A DNA stretch of 42,535 bases from Collinsella aerofaciens (GCF_005844325.1 NZ_SPFY01000017.1:1-42535), one strand, 5' to 3'. Counted from the first letter of the stretch, positions 1-7,601 are shown. Made by a program: numbers and translations. Notes: generated by a model not told the origin, from the letters alone.

Positions 1-54
1 TCAGGGAGGCGGGGCTGTCCCTCCCGGAATCGTCCAAATAGGTGTTGCCAATCC
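1..54. other. Foreign sequence at left edge, possible IS end
   Basis: These bases do not continue the RfbC homology that starts at about position 55, although the plus frame stays open through them. The motif ggggctgtccctcccgg resembles the GGGGCTGTCCC-type termini found on several IS families, but too little is visible to name a family. The likeliest reading is an IS inserted in rfbC, with the rest of the IS outside the window. An assembly join at a contig edge would look the same. Confidence 0.35.
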
Positions 55-1449
55 AAGGTCGTCGACCTGGCCGTCCACGGCGACTCGCGCGGCTGGTTCA
101 AGGAGAACTGGCAGCGCGCCAAGATGACCGCCCTGGGCATCCCCGATCTCAGGGTCGTCCAGAACAACATCTCCTATAACGACAGCCGCGGCGTCACCCG
201 CGGCATCCACGCGGAGCCCTGGGACAAGTTCATCTCCGTGGCCCGCGGCTCGGTCTTCGGCGCCTGGGTGGACCTGCGCGAGGGCAGCGAGACCTTCGGC
301 AAGGTCTACACCTGCACGCTCGACCCGTCCAAGGCCATCTACGTCCCGCGCGGCGTGGGCAACTCCTTCCAGGCGCTGGAGGACGGCACCGCCTACACCT
401 ACCTGGTGGACGCCCACTGGTCGCTGGAGCTCAAGAGGACCTACACCTTCGTGAACCTCGCCGACCCCGAGCTCGCCATCGAGTGGCCGATCCCTCTCGA
501 CGAGGCCACGGTCTCCGAGGCCGACCTCAACCACCCGTACCTTAAGGACGTCGTCCCCATGGCGCCGAAGCGCACCCTCGTCACCGGCTGCAACGGCCAG
601 CTGGGCCGTGCGGTCCGCGCGCTCGCCGAGGAGCGCGGCCTCGCCGGCAGCTTCGACTACTGCGACATCGACACCTTCGACATGTCCGACCCCGACGCCT
701 ATTCCAAGTACGACTGGTCGCTCTACGGCACCGTCATCAACTGCGGCGCCTACACGGCGGTCGACAGGGCCGAGACCCCCGAGGGCCGCGTGACCGCCTG
801 GAAGGCCAACGCGACCGGCCCGGCCCTTCTCGCACGCACCTGCTCTGAGCACGGCATCACCCTCGTCCACGTGTCCAGCGACTACGTCTTCGACGGCACC
901 GCCGAGGTGCATACCGAGGACGAGCCCCTCAGCCCGCTGTCCGTCTACGGCCAGACCAAGGCCGCCGGCGACATCGCCGTGGCCGGGTGCCCGCGCCACT
1001 ACATCATGCGCAGCTCCTGGGTCATCGGCGAGGGGCACAACTTCGTCAGGACCATGAAGGGCCTGTCCGACCGCGTCGCCGACCCCGAGGACGGGCTCAC
1101 GCAGGTCACGGTCGTGGACGACCAGCTGGGCCGCCTTACCTTCACGCGCGACATGGCCGAGGCCATCTTCCGCGTGCTGGGGACGCACGCCCCCTACGGC
1201 ACCTACGACTGCACCGGCTCCGGCGCCGTGAGGAGCTGGGCGGATATCGCCCGCGCCGTCTTCGAGGCCGTCAACGGCAACGGCGAGAGGGTCGTGCCGG
1301 TCAGCACCGCCGACTACTACGCGAGCGCCGCCGGTCCCGTCGCCTCGCGCCCGGTCCACTCCGCGCTCGACCTTTCCAGGCTCGAGTCGGTCGGGTTCCA
1401 CATGCCCGACTGGGAGGAAGAGCTGGGGGAGTACCTCAAGACGCTCTAG
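55..1449 (+). CDS. rfbCD: dTDP-4-dehydrorhamnose 3,5-epimerase / reductase fusion (5' truncated)
   Basis: This bifunctional enzyme carries out the last two steps of dTDP-L-rhamnose synthesis for surface polysaccharide. The first part (nt 55 to about 560) is RmlC-like: VVDLAVHGDSRGWFKENWQ, then SRGVTRGIHAE with the catalytic-type His, and a cupin core. From about nt 570 the frame continues into an RmlD-like short-chain reductase with the nucleotide loop TGCNGQLG, the segment NCGAYTAVDRAE, and a YGQTK motif that supplies the Tyr and Lys of the YxxxK pair. Homology begins abruptly near nt 55, in mid-domain and with no start codon. The first in-frame ATG (124) lies inside the epimerase domain and is not credible as the native start. 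The gene is therefore interrupted or cut by the window edge. Its codons are more GC-extreme than those of the genes that follow, which fits a transferred polysaccharide locus. Confidence 0.85.
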   Translation, partial: KVVDLAVHGDSRGWFKENWQRAKMTALGIPDLRVVQNNISYNDSRGVTRGIHAEPWDKFISVARGSVFGAWVDLREGSETFGKVYTCTLDPSKAIYVPRGVGNSFQALEDGTAYTYLVDAHWSLELKRTYTFVNLADPELAIEWPIPLDEATVSEADLNHPYLKDVVPMAPKRTLVTGCNGQLGRAVRALAEERGLAGSFDYCDIDTFDMSDPDAYSKYDWSLYGTVINCGAYTAVDRAETPEGRVTAWKANATGPALLARTCSEHGITLVHVSSDYVFDGTAEVHTEDEPLSPLSVYGQTKAAGDIAVAGCPRHYIMRSSWVIGEGHNFVRTMKGLSDRVADPEDGLTQVTVVDDQLGRLTFTRDMAEAIFRVLGTHAPYGTYDCTGSGAVRSWADIARAVFEAVNGNGERVVPVSTADYYASAAGPVASRPVHSALDLSRLESVGFHMPDWEEELGEYLKTL

Positions 1450-1475
1450 CCGCCGCTATTGAATTGACGAGAGTA

Positions 1476-1511
1476 AATAGCCACCGTTTTTTGACGGTGG
1501 CTATTCTTGTT
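1476..1511 (+). terminator. Rho-independent terminator after rfbCD
   Basis: A perfect 12-bp stem (1476-1487 with 1494-1505, aatagccaccgt / acggtggctatt) has a 6-nt loop and is followed by a weak T-rich run. It lies 27 nt after the rfbCD stop and before the convergent glycosyltransferase gene, so it may serve both strands. Confidence 0.7.
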
Positions 1512-1555
1512 GGAGGCTATTTGCGCAGTGGTGCCAATAGTATTTTGCGAAGGAT

Positions 1556-2527
1556 CTACCTCTCGCTTGACTTGGTGGAGGAGCGGCCGGGCTGATCGTT
1601 ATAGGCGTATTTGCTGTACACGTTGACCTCCCACTGCTTTTTTTCGACCTTTGCCACGGAATCCAGGATGAATCCGGTCGCAAGGCTCAGACCGCACAGG
1701 AACATAAACGAGGCGGCGAGTATGGCGGTGGGGAAGCGCGGGACGAGGCCGGTCTGAAAGTACTCGATAAAGACAGGAATGCCCAAAGCCAGGCCGATAA
1801 TCGCGAATAAAAGCGCAACCAGACTGAAGAACTTCAGCGGGCGGTAGTCCTTGAACAGCGTGCCGATCATCGCAACGACTTTAATGCCGTCGCTCACGGT
1901 ATTGAGCTTGGACTCGGAACCTTCCGGACGGTCGCGGTACTCAATGGGCACATCTTTGATGCGCCAGCGGTGGTCGACGGCGTGGATCGAGAGCTCAGTT
2001 TCGATCTGGAAGCCCTCGGAAAGCACGGGGAAGGTTTTAACGAACGGGCGGCTCATGGCACGGTAGCCGGTCATGACATCATCGAAGCTGTAGCCATAGA
2101 TCCACTTGATCATCGCGCGGACCAGATTGTTGCCAAAGCCGTGGAAGGCACGCTTGTTCTCCTCGGCATAGGTGCCGTTGGAAAGGCGGTCGCCTACGGT
2201 CATATCGGCCGTGCCGTTGAGGATGGGCTCGCAGAGGGCTTTGGCCGCCTCGGCGGGGTAGGTGTCGTCGCCGTCGACCATCAGGTAGCAATCGGCGTCG
2301 ATATCGCGAAACATCTGGCGGCACACGTTGCCCTTTCCCTGACGGGGCTCAAAGCGGACCGTGGCGCCGTGCTCGGTGGCGATGCGTGAAGTATCGTCTG
2401 ACGAGTTATTGTCATAGACATAGACCGTCGCCTGCGGAAGCTCGCGGTGAAAGTCGTCGATGACTTTGCCGATCGTGAGCGCTTCGTTGTAGCAAGGGAT
2501 GATGACGGCGATGGATTCAGAATTCAC
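1556..2527 (-). CDS. Membrane-anchored family 2 glycosyltransferase
   Basis: A 323-aa GT2 enzyme that transfers a sugar from a nucleotide donor, probably to a lipid carrier on the inner face of the membrane. The N-terminal GT-A fold opens with AVIIPCYNEALTIGKVI. The metal-binding DxD-type motif is DGDD (residues 85-88). An acceptor-side segment, DDVMTGYRAMSR, follows near residue 155. Two C-terminal hydrophobic helices (about 233-254 and 267-289) resemble the dolichyl-phosphate mannose synthase and GtrB-like branch. The start is GTG at 2527 with AAGGAG upstream. The gene is divergent from the ABC exporter and convergent with rfbCD, so it probably belongs to the same polysaccharide locus. The exact sugar and acceptor cannot be told. 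Confidence 0.85.
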   Translation of the reverse strand: MNSESIAVIIPCYNEALTIGKVIDDFHRELPQATVYVYDNNSSDDTSRIATEHGATVRFEPRQGKGNVCRQMFRDIDADCYLMVDGDDTYPAEAAKALCEPILNGTADMTVGDRLSNGTYAEENKRAFHGFGNNLVRAMIKWIYGYSFDDVMTGYRAMSRPFVKTFPVLSEGFQIETELSIHAVDHRWRIKDVPIEYRDRPEGSESKLNTVSDGIKVVAMIGTLFKDYRPLKFFSLVALLFAIIGLALGIPVFIEYFQTGLVPRFPTAILAASFMFLCGLSLATGFILDSVAKVEKKQWEVNVYSKYAYNDQPGRSSTKSSER

Positions 2528-2687
2528 TTAATGCTCCTTATACATTCAATCCTAGAAAGTATAGCCGTTTGGGCCTGGCATCCTAAGATGTGGGTTAGTT
2601 CTCCAGTTTTGTTGCGCGAATCGTTTGCATGGCCGTCGGGTCTATACTGTTCGTTTGTCAACGATTACGAGTAAAGGAGTTGCATCC

Positions 2688-3533
2688 GTGTCGGATCAGA
2701 CAAAGCAACAAGAAACTCGCAGTCTGCCTGCGACGTTTGCTAAGAACGAATTTGAGAAGGACGCGTTTATCCTTCGTCAGCTGGTTACCAAGGATTTTAA
2801 GATCAAGTATCGCCGTAGCGTTCTGGGCGTCGCATGGTCGGTGCTCAACCCGCTGCTGATGATGATCGTCATGGCCATCGTGTTCTCGACGATTTTTGGC
2901 CAGGGCCGCAATGGCTCAATGACGCCCGAGATGTACCCGCTGTACTTGATCGTGGGTAACATCACCTTTGCCGTCATGTCTGAGTCTACTAACCAGGCCC
3001 TGACGTCGATCGTGGGCGCTGCCCCTCTGCTCAAGAAGGTTAAGGTGCACCGCTGGGTTTTCCCGGTGCAGAAGGTGCTCTTCTCGCTGGTCAACTTTGC
3101 CTTCTCGCTGGTCGCCGTCGCCATCGTCATGCTGTGGTTCCGCGTTATGCCTTCTTGGCACCTGATTCTGTTGCCGGTTTGCCTGCTGCTGCTTATGTGC
3201 TTCTGCATGGGCCTGGGCATGATGCTCTCTGCCCTTACGGTCTTCTTCCGCGACGTTATGCATCTGTGGAGCGTCGTCATTACGGCGTGGACTTACATTA
3301 CGCCCATCTTCTGGACGACTGACTATATTGCGCAAATGCCGCATCTCGTGCGTATCTTGATGTATGCGAACCCCATGTTCAACTACCTGCAGTTTATGCG
3401 CGATATCTTCCTGTTCCAGACTACGCCCTCGCTTATGACGTTTGGTATGTGCGTCGCTTGGGCGGTTCTTGCGCTTATTATTGGCTATACCGTGTTCCAT
3501 AAGTCCGAGCGCAAATTTATCCTCTACATCTAA
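2688..3533 (+). CDS. ABC-2 type polysaccharide export permease (Wzm/TagG family)
   Basis: A 281-aa integral membrane subunit of an ABC-2 exporter for lipid-linked polysaccharide or a teichoic acid-like polymer. The N-terminal cytoplasmic segment ends in LVTKDFKIKYRRSVLGVAW, the family's typical interface-helix sequence, and about six hydrophobic segments follow. The start is GTG 2688, because AAAGGAG at 2673-2679 is well spaced for it; the in-frame ATG at 2625 has no ribosome binding site. A TATACT box at 2642-2647 could be a -10. The gene lies 11 nt before its ATPase partner, so the two form one operon. The transported polymer is not identifiable. Confidence 0.9.
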   Translation: MSDQTKQQETRSLPATFAKNEFEKDAFILRQLVTKDFKIKYRRSVLGVAWSVLNPLLMMIVMAIVFSTIFGQGRNGSMTPEMYPLYLIVGNITFAVMSESTNQALTSIVGAAPLLKKVKVHRWVFPVQKVLFSLVNFAFSLVAVAIVMLWFRVMPSWHLILLPVCLLLLMCFCMGLGMMLSALTVFFRDVMHLWSVVITAWTYITPIFWTTDYIAQMPHLVRILMYANPMFNYLQFMRDIFLFQTTPSLMTFGMCVAWAVLALIIGYTVFHKSERKFILYI

Positions 3534-3544
3534 GGAGTGCTGTG

Positions 3545-4312
3545 ATGACTGAATCTGTTGTTGATTACAGCGAGCAGCCTCTGGCTGTCGAGGTCGACGA
3601 CGTCACCATGATCTTTAACATGGCGTCCGAGTCGCTGACCAACCTCAAGGAGTACTTCATTAAGCTTGCCAAGCACGAGCTGTTCTTTGAGGAGTTTAGG
3701 GCGCTTAAGCACATCTCGTTTGATATTCATCGCGGCGAGGTTGTGGGTCTGGTCGGCACCAATGGCTCCGGCAAGTCTACGATGCTCAAGATTATCGCTG
3801 GCGTTCTTGAGCCTAGCGAGGGCAGCGTTAAGGTGCACGGTAACATCGCGCCGCTGATTGAGCTTGGCGCCGGCTTTGACCCCGAGCTGACCGCCCGCGA
3901 GAACATCTATCTGAACGGCGCCCTGCTCGGCTATACCAAGGAGTTCATCGACGCCAACTTTGACGGCATTATCGAGTTCGCTGAGCTTCAGAACTTTGTC
4001 GATATGCCGCTTAAGAACTTCTCTTCGGGCATGGTGGCGCGTATCGCCTTTGCAATCGCGACGATTACCGAGCCCGATATTCTGATCGTTGACGAGACGC
4101 TGTCCGTCGGTGATGTGTTCTTCCAGCAAAAGTGTGAGGCCCGCATCCAGCACTTTATCCAGAGCGGCGACGTGACGGTTCTGTTCGTTTCGCACTCTAT
4201 GGAGCAGGTTGAGCGCATCTGCCAGCGTGCCGTTTGGATTGAGAAGGGTGACCTTCGCATGGACGGCCCGGTCGATGAGGTCTGCAAGGCGTACCGCGAG
4301 CAGTTCAACTAG
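3545..4312 (+). CDS. Polysaccharide ABC exporter ATP-binding subunit (Wzt/TagH family)
   Basis: A 255-aa ATPase that drives the preceding permease. Visible motifs are Walker A GTNGSGKST, signature NFSSGMVAR, Walker B ILIVDE and the switch histidine in VSHS. The stretch IAPLIELGAGFDPELTARENI is typical of the O-antigen and teichoic acid exporter ATPases. The protein stops soon after the nucleotide-binding domain, so it lacks the C-terminal carbohydrate-recognition domain found in long Wzt proteins. ATG 3545 is preferred over GTG 3542 because AAGGAG at 3532-3537 is 7 nt from the ATG. Confidence 0.9.
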   Translation: MTESVVDYSEQPLAVEVDDVTMIFNMASESLTNLKEYFIKLAKHELFFEEFRALKHISFDIHRGEVVGLVGTNGSGKSTMLKIIAGVLEPSEGSVKVHGNIAPLIELGAGFDPELTARENIYLNGALLGYTKEFIDANFDGIIEFAELQNFVDMPLKNFSSGMVARIAFAIATITEPDILIVDETLSVGDVFFQQKCEARIQHFIQSGDVTVLFVSHSMEQVERICQRAVWIEKGDLRMDGPVDEVCKAYREQFN

Positions 4313-4366
4313 GTTATAATTACTTGCGCCTGACAGGCTTGTGCTTGCTTGGGCGTGCGGTTATTT

Positions 4367-4443
4367 GCTCCATTAGCTCAGTTGGATAGAGCAGGGGACT
4401 TCTAATCCCAAGGTCGACGGTTCGAATCCGCCATGGAGCACCA
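4367..4443 (+). tRNA. tRNA-Arg(TCT)
   Basis: A 77-nt cloverleaf with encoded CCA. The acceptor arms gctccat / atggagc pair perfectly, and the D-arm is gctc...gagc. The anticodon loop cttctaa gives anticodon TCT, which reads AGA. The T-loop is ttcgaat. Two stem positions do not pair: G27-A43 in the anticodon stem and A50-C64 in the T-stem. A TATAAT at 4315-4320 could be a -10 box but is 46 nt upstream. Confidence 0.95.
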
Positions 4444-4452
4444 TCGTTTATT

Positions 4453-4484
4453 AAGCCCAGACCGCTTGTGGTCTGGGCTTTTTT
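4453..4484 (+). terminator. Rho-independent terminator after tRNA-Arg(TCT)
   Basis: An 11-bp perfect stem (4453-4463 with 4470-4480, aagcccagacc / ggtctgggctt) has a 6-nt loop and runs into a stretch of six Ts. Confidence 0.9.
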
Positions 4485-4546
4485 CATCTTGTGTGTTGCT
4501 GGAGCCGAGCGCGAGCAAGCCGCTGCTGTTTGTTGGGGTTGGCATT

Positions 4547-4984
4547 TTACTTTTCGAGATGCTCTTTCAGCAGCTCCAACGCGTGGGCGTAGCCCTTCAG
4601 GCCCTCTCCGGTGATGGTGGCGAAGCAGGCCAGACGGGCGTAGCTCACCTGGCGGAAGTCTTCGCGGGTCTCGACTGCGCTAATGTGGACCTCCACAGCC
4701 GGGATGGCGACGGCTTTGAGCGCGTCCAGGATGGCCACGCTTGTGTGCGTGTAGGCGGCCGGGTTGATGACGATGCCGTCGACCTTTCCGTAAGCCTCCT
4801 GGATCTTGTCGACGATGCTGCCCTCGTGGTTAGACTGGAAGACCTCGACCTCGTCGAAGCCCTGTGCGGCACCCGCTTCCTGGCAGATCTGCACTAAGCG
4901 ATCGTAGTTGTCGCTGCCGTAGATGCCTGGCTCGCGAATGCCGAGCATGTTGAGGTTGGGGCCGTTAATGACGAGTGCTTTCAT
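4547..4984 (-). CDS. aroQ: 3-dehydroquinate dehydratase, type II
   Basis: A 145-aa enzyme that converts 3-dehydroquinate to 3-dehydroshikimate, step 3 of the shikimate pathway; the family forms dodecamers. The N-terminus ALVINGPNLNMLGIREPGIYG carries the conserved Asn residues and the catalytic-type Tyr. QSNHEG, INPAAYTHTS and VEVHIS follow in the family order. The last motif reads HISAVETREDFR, whereas the usual form is H-[IL]-S-N-x-x-[AK]-R-E-x-F-R, so the Asn is Ala here. The start is ATG 4984 with AGGAAG upstream; a longer open frame to 5083 runs through a hairpin and is not coding. This is the last gene of the aromatic operon, separated from aroEK by a hairpin. Confidence 0.92.
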   Translation of the reverse strand: MKALVINGPNLNMLGIREPGIYGSDNYDRLVQICQEAGAAQGFDEVEVFQSNHEGSIVDKIQEAYGKVDGIVINPAAYTHTSVAILDALKAVAIPAVEVHISAVETREDFRQVSYARLACFATITGEGLKGYAHALELLKEHLEK

Positions 4985-5004
4985 GGTTGCTTCCTTTGCC
5001 ATTG

Positions 5005-5046
5005 AAAAACCACCACAAAGGTGCCTGCCCCCTTTGTGGTGGTTTT
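5005..5046 (-). terminator. Hairpin between aroE-aroK and aroQ (terminator or REP-like palindrome)
   Basis: A perfect 16-bp stem (5006-5021 with 5031-5046) encloses a 9-nt loop. On the minus strand it is followed by TTTTTC, so it looks like an intrinsic terminator just after the aroEK stop. It ends about 20 nt before the aroQ ATG, so termination here would lower aroQ expression. The centre, ggtgcctgcccc, resembles a palindrome core (GGTGCCTGTCCCC type) that I recall as dispersed in many bacterial genomes, so it may be a repeat rather than a dedicated terminator. Confidence 0.65.
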
Positions 5047-5048
5047 GG

Positions 5049-6299
5049 TTAGAGAGCGGGTGGGAGGGTGTCGAGGAGGGCATGGGCGGTGTTGGCGGCG
5101 CAGTCGCGTGAGTCGATGATGTAGTCGGCCCAGGCGCGGTAGCGCGGCATACGCTGCTCGGCCAGCTTGTCGATGCCGTCGCGCGCGGTGATGGGGCGGC
5201 CCTTGTGGGCGAGCTCGTCGAGCTTGCGGTTGAGCATCACGATTTGGCTGTTTTGGTGCAGCAGAGGGTAGTTCTCGTCGCGCGTAACCACGCCGCCGCC
5301 GGTGGAGAGCACCAAGCCGCTGCGCTTGGAGATGTCGGCCAGCGCTGCCGTCTCCTGCTCGCGGAAGGCCGCCTCGCCGCACTTGATGATAAAGTCGGCG
5401 CAGGGCATGCCCAGGCGCTCCTCGAGGGCGCGATCGAGATCGATGTGCTCGCGGCCCGTGAGCTGGGCGATCTGCTCGCCCACACGGGTCTTGCCCGAGC
5501 CCGGCATGCCGATCAGCGCGATGTTCTGTTCGCGGCGTGACAGGCGCTCCGTTACGTCCAGGATCCTCTCGCGCGGGGTGGCTTTGCCGGTATAGCGCTC
5601 GACAGCTTGTGCCGCCTGGGCAACAAGCATAAGCAGGCCGCCGATGCAGGGGATGCCGCGGCGCTCGGCCTCGAGCATCAGGCCCGTGCGGGCGGGGTTG
5701 TAGACAATGTCGATGACGCCCTCGAGCGCATCGAGGCCTTCGAGCGTGCAAGGCGCGTCGGGGCAATGGGGGAACATGCCGGCGGGCGTGCAGTTGACGA
5801 GTAGGGAGGCGTCGGACTGCTGCGCGATATTGTCGTAGTTGACCTCGCTCGTGCGACCCACGGGTACGACGATGGCGCCCATGTCTCCCAGCACCATACT
5901 TGCCGTGGTGCCGGCGCCGCCGGTGGCACCGAGCACGAGGGCCTTCTTGCCGGCAACCTCAACGCCCAACTCCTCGACCAGGCACTGGAAACCGAAGTAG
6001 TCAGTATTATCGCCGTGCAGGCGGCCGTCGGGCAGGCGCGTGATGGTGTTGACGTTGCCCATGCGCTCGGCGAGCGGGCTCAGCTCGTCCAGGTATTCCA
6101 TGACGGCGCGCTTGTAGGGGATGGTCACGTTGGTGCCCTCCCATTCGTCGCCCGTCATAAAAGCCTCAAGATCCTCGGGCTCGCGCTCAAAACGCACGTA
6201 CTCAAGCCCCGCCAGCTCCTTGTAGATGGTCGGGGTGTAGCTGTGGCCCAGCACGCGGCCCAGCACGCCGTAGGGGCGGGTTGCGGCGGTATCGGTCAT
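5049..6299 (-). CDS. aroEK: Shikimate dehydrogenase / shikimate kinase fusion
   Basis: A 416-aa bifunctional protein covering steps 4 and 5 of the shikimate pathway. The AroE half (about 1-250) has the substrate loop GHSYTPTIYK, the catalytic Lys63 in NVTIPYK, Asp100 in DNTD, and the NADP-binding loop GATGGAGTT. The AroK half (about 257-416) has Walker A GMPGSGKT (264-271), the shikimate-binding IDLDRALEER and the glycine-rich STGGGVV. Both halves keep their key residues, so both activities are likely. The start ATG abuts the pheA stop with no gap, which implies translational coupling. Bacteria usually carry these as two genes; this AroE-first order differs from the plant AroD-AroE fusion and the fungal pentafunctional AROM. 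Confidence 0.92.
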   Translation of the reverse strand: MTDTAATRPYGVLGRVLGHSYTPTIYKELAGLEYVRFEREPEDLEAFMTGDEWEGTNVTIPYKRAVMEYLDELSPLAERMGNVNTITRLPDGRLHGDNTDYFGFQCLVEELGVEVAGKKALVLGATGGAGTTASMVLGDMGAIVVPVGRTSEVNYDNIAQQSDASLLVNCTPAGMFPHCPDAPCTLEGLDALEGVIDIVYNPARTGLMLEAERRGIPCIGGLLMLVAQAAQAVERYTGKATPRERILDVTERLSRREQNIALIGMPGSGKTRVGEQIAQLTGREHIDLDRALEERLGMPCADFIIKCGEAAFREQETAALADISKRSGLVLSTGGGVVTRDENYPLLHQNSQIVMLNRKLDELAHKGRPITARDGIDKLAEQRMPRYRAWADYIIDSRDCAANTAHALLDTLPPAL

Positions 6300-7445
6300 C
6301 TAGAGCACCTCCGTGTAGCTGCCAAAGTAGGTGAAGCTCTCGCATACGTCGTCGATCGAATCGAGCAGGTCGTCGAGGGCCTTGCTGCCAAAGGGACAGT
6401 CCAGGTCAAAGTAGAACATAAACTCAAAGTCGCGACCGGGGATGGGGCGGCTCTCGAGCTTGATGAGGTTGATGTTGAGTGCGTAGAAGCGCTCGAGCAC
6501 GCGATAGAGGGCGCCCGGCTCGTTGGCCGTGGTGATCATGAGCGAGGTACGGTTGGCACCGGGATAGACGCGTGGCTCGCGGCTGATGACGACAAAGCGC
6601 GTGTAGTTGTTGTCCGAGTCCTGGATGTTGGACTCCAGCACCTCCAGGCCATAGAGTGCCGCGCAGCTGCGCGATGCGATGGCGGCAACATCGGTGCGGT
6701 CGGAATTGGCGACCATCTCGGCCGACATGGCGGTGTTGGGGTACTTGGTGGCGTGCAGGTCGTGGGACTCGATAAAGCCCGCACACTGGGCAATGGCTTG
6801 GCCGTGGCTGTAAACCTCGCGCACGTCGGCGAGCTTGGTGCCGGGCTTGACGAGCAGATTGTGGTCGATCTTGAGGCGCAGCGAGCGCACGATGTGGAAA
6901 TCGAACTGGGCGAGCAGGTCGTAGACGGCGTTGACCGATCCGGCAGTTGAGTTTTCGATGGGCAACACGCCAAACTCGCAGAAGCCGTCGCGCACAGCGC
7001 GCATAACGCCTTCGAAGGTCTCGAAAAACGCGATGTCGGGCACGTCGAAGAGCTTGCACGCGGCTATCTGGCTATAGGCACCTTCTACGCCCTGGCAGGC
7101 AACGGTGGCCGTTTGAGGGAAGGGCGTGTCGGAGGCTGCAGCCGTGGCGTGGGCCTTTTGCGAGACGGTGATGCCCTTGAGCTCGTTGATGTAGCGCTGC
7201 TGCTCGGCTTTGCTCATGCTCATGAGGAGACGGAACAGGGTGATGGTCTGCGCCTCGTAGCGCTCGGGCGCGCGGCTGGCGAGGTTGTTGAGTTTTGAGC
7301 GCTCGCGGGCGGGGTCAAAGACGGCCTTGCCCATCTCGATCTTTGATTTGGCGACCTCGGTGGCAATGTCCATACGCTCGACAAAGCTGTTGAGGAGCGT
7401 GGTGTCGATGCCATCGATGGCCTGGCGGATGTCAGCAAGGTCCAT
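6300..7445 (-). CDS. pheA: Chorismate mutase / prephenate dehydratase (P-protein)
   Basis: A 381-aa bifunctional enzyme making prephenate from chorismate and phenylpyruvate from prephenate. The N-terminal AroQ-fold mutase spans about 1-90 (DIRQAIDGIDTTLLNSFVER). The dehydratase spans about 112-290, with GVEGAYSQ, PIENSTAGSV and the catalytic Thr in the NNYTRF motif (279-284). The C-terminal ACT domain carries EPGALY (309-314) and ESRP (331-334), the two Phe-binding motifs, so feedback inhibition by phenylalanine is expected. It also supplies prephenate to TyrA. The start ATG 7445 has AAAGGGG upstream on the minus strand. The gene lies just downstream of the REPIN that separates it from aroC. 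Confidence 0.95.
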   Translation of the reverse strand: MDLADIRQAIDGIDTTLLNSFVERMDIATEVAKSKIEMGKAVFDPARERSKLNNLASRAPERYEAQTITLFRLLMSMSKAEQQRYINELKGITVSQKAHATAAASDTPFPQTATVACQGVEGAYSQIAACKLFDVPDIAFFETFEGVMRAVRDGFCEFGVLPIENSTAGSVNAVYDLLAQFDFHIVRSLRLKIDHNLLVKPGTKLADVREVYSHGQAIAQCAGFIESHDLHATKYPNTAMSAEMVANSDRTDVAAIASRSCAALYGLEVLESNIQDSDNNYTRFVVISREPRVYPGANRTSLMITTANEPGALYRVLERFYALNINLIKLESRPIPGRDFEFMFYFDLDCPFGSKALDDLLDSIDDVCESFTYFGSYTEVL

Positions 7446-7474
7446 AGGGACCCCTTTCGTGAATCGTTGTGCGG

Positions 7475-7601
7475 GGGTAGTTAATTTGGGACGGGGCTAT
7501 TTTAGCTACCCTTTGACTGTCGGCGAATCGATGGGTGCCAGGGCAAATATGAACCGGTATATGGGGGTAGCTAAAATAGCCCCGTCCCAAATTAACTACC
7601 C
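7475..7601. repeat. REPIN / MITE-like inverted repeat, copy A
   Basis: Two 37-bp arms (7475-7511 and 7565-7601) are exact reverse complements around a 53-nt spacer. Each arm begins GGGTAGTTAATTTGGGACGG and ends TTTTAGCTACCC, so each can also fold on itself as a short REP hairpin (GGGTAG with CTACCC). The same element recurs at 34216-34338 next to a REP-associated tyrosine transposase. I see no target-site duplication. It lies between aroC and pheA within the aromatic operon. Confidence 0.9.

Noticed and set aside
1-1401. A 466-codon minus-strand open frame opposite rfbCD
   Set aside because: It is an antisense shadow of a very GC-rich gene; the plus-strand frame carries both enzyme signatures.
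4433-4897. Plus-strand open frame beginning at the end of tRNA-Arg(TCT)
   Set aside because: It starts inside the tRNA acceptor stem, crosses a terminator and is antisense to aroQ.
7475-7601. CRISPR-like or attenuator interpretation of the long inverted repeat
   Set aside because: There are only two arms in inverted orientation with one spacer, no repeat-spacer periodicity and no cas genes; a homologous copy elsewhere shows it is a mobile repeat, not a dedicated regulator.
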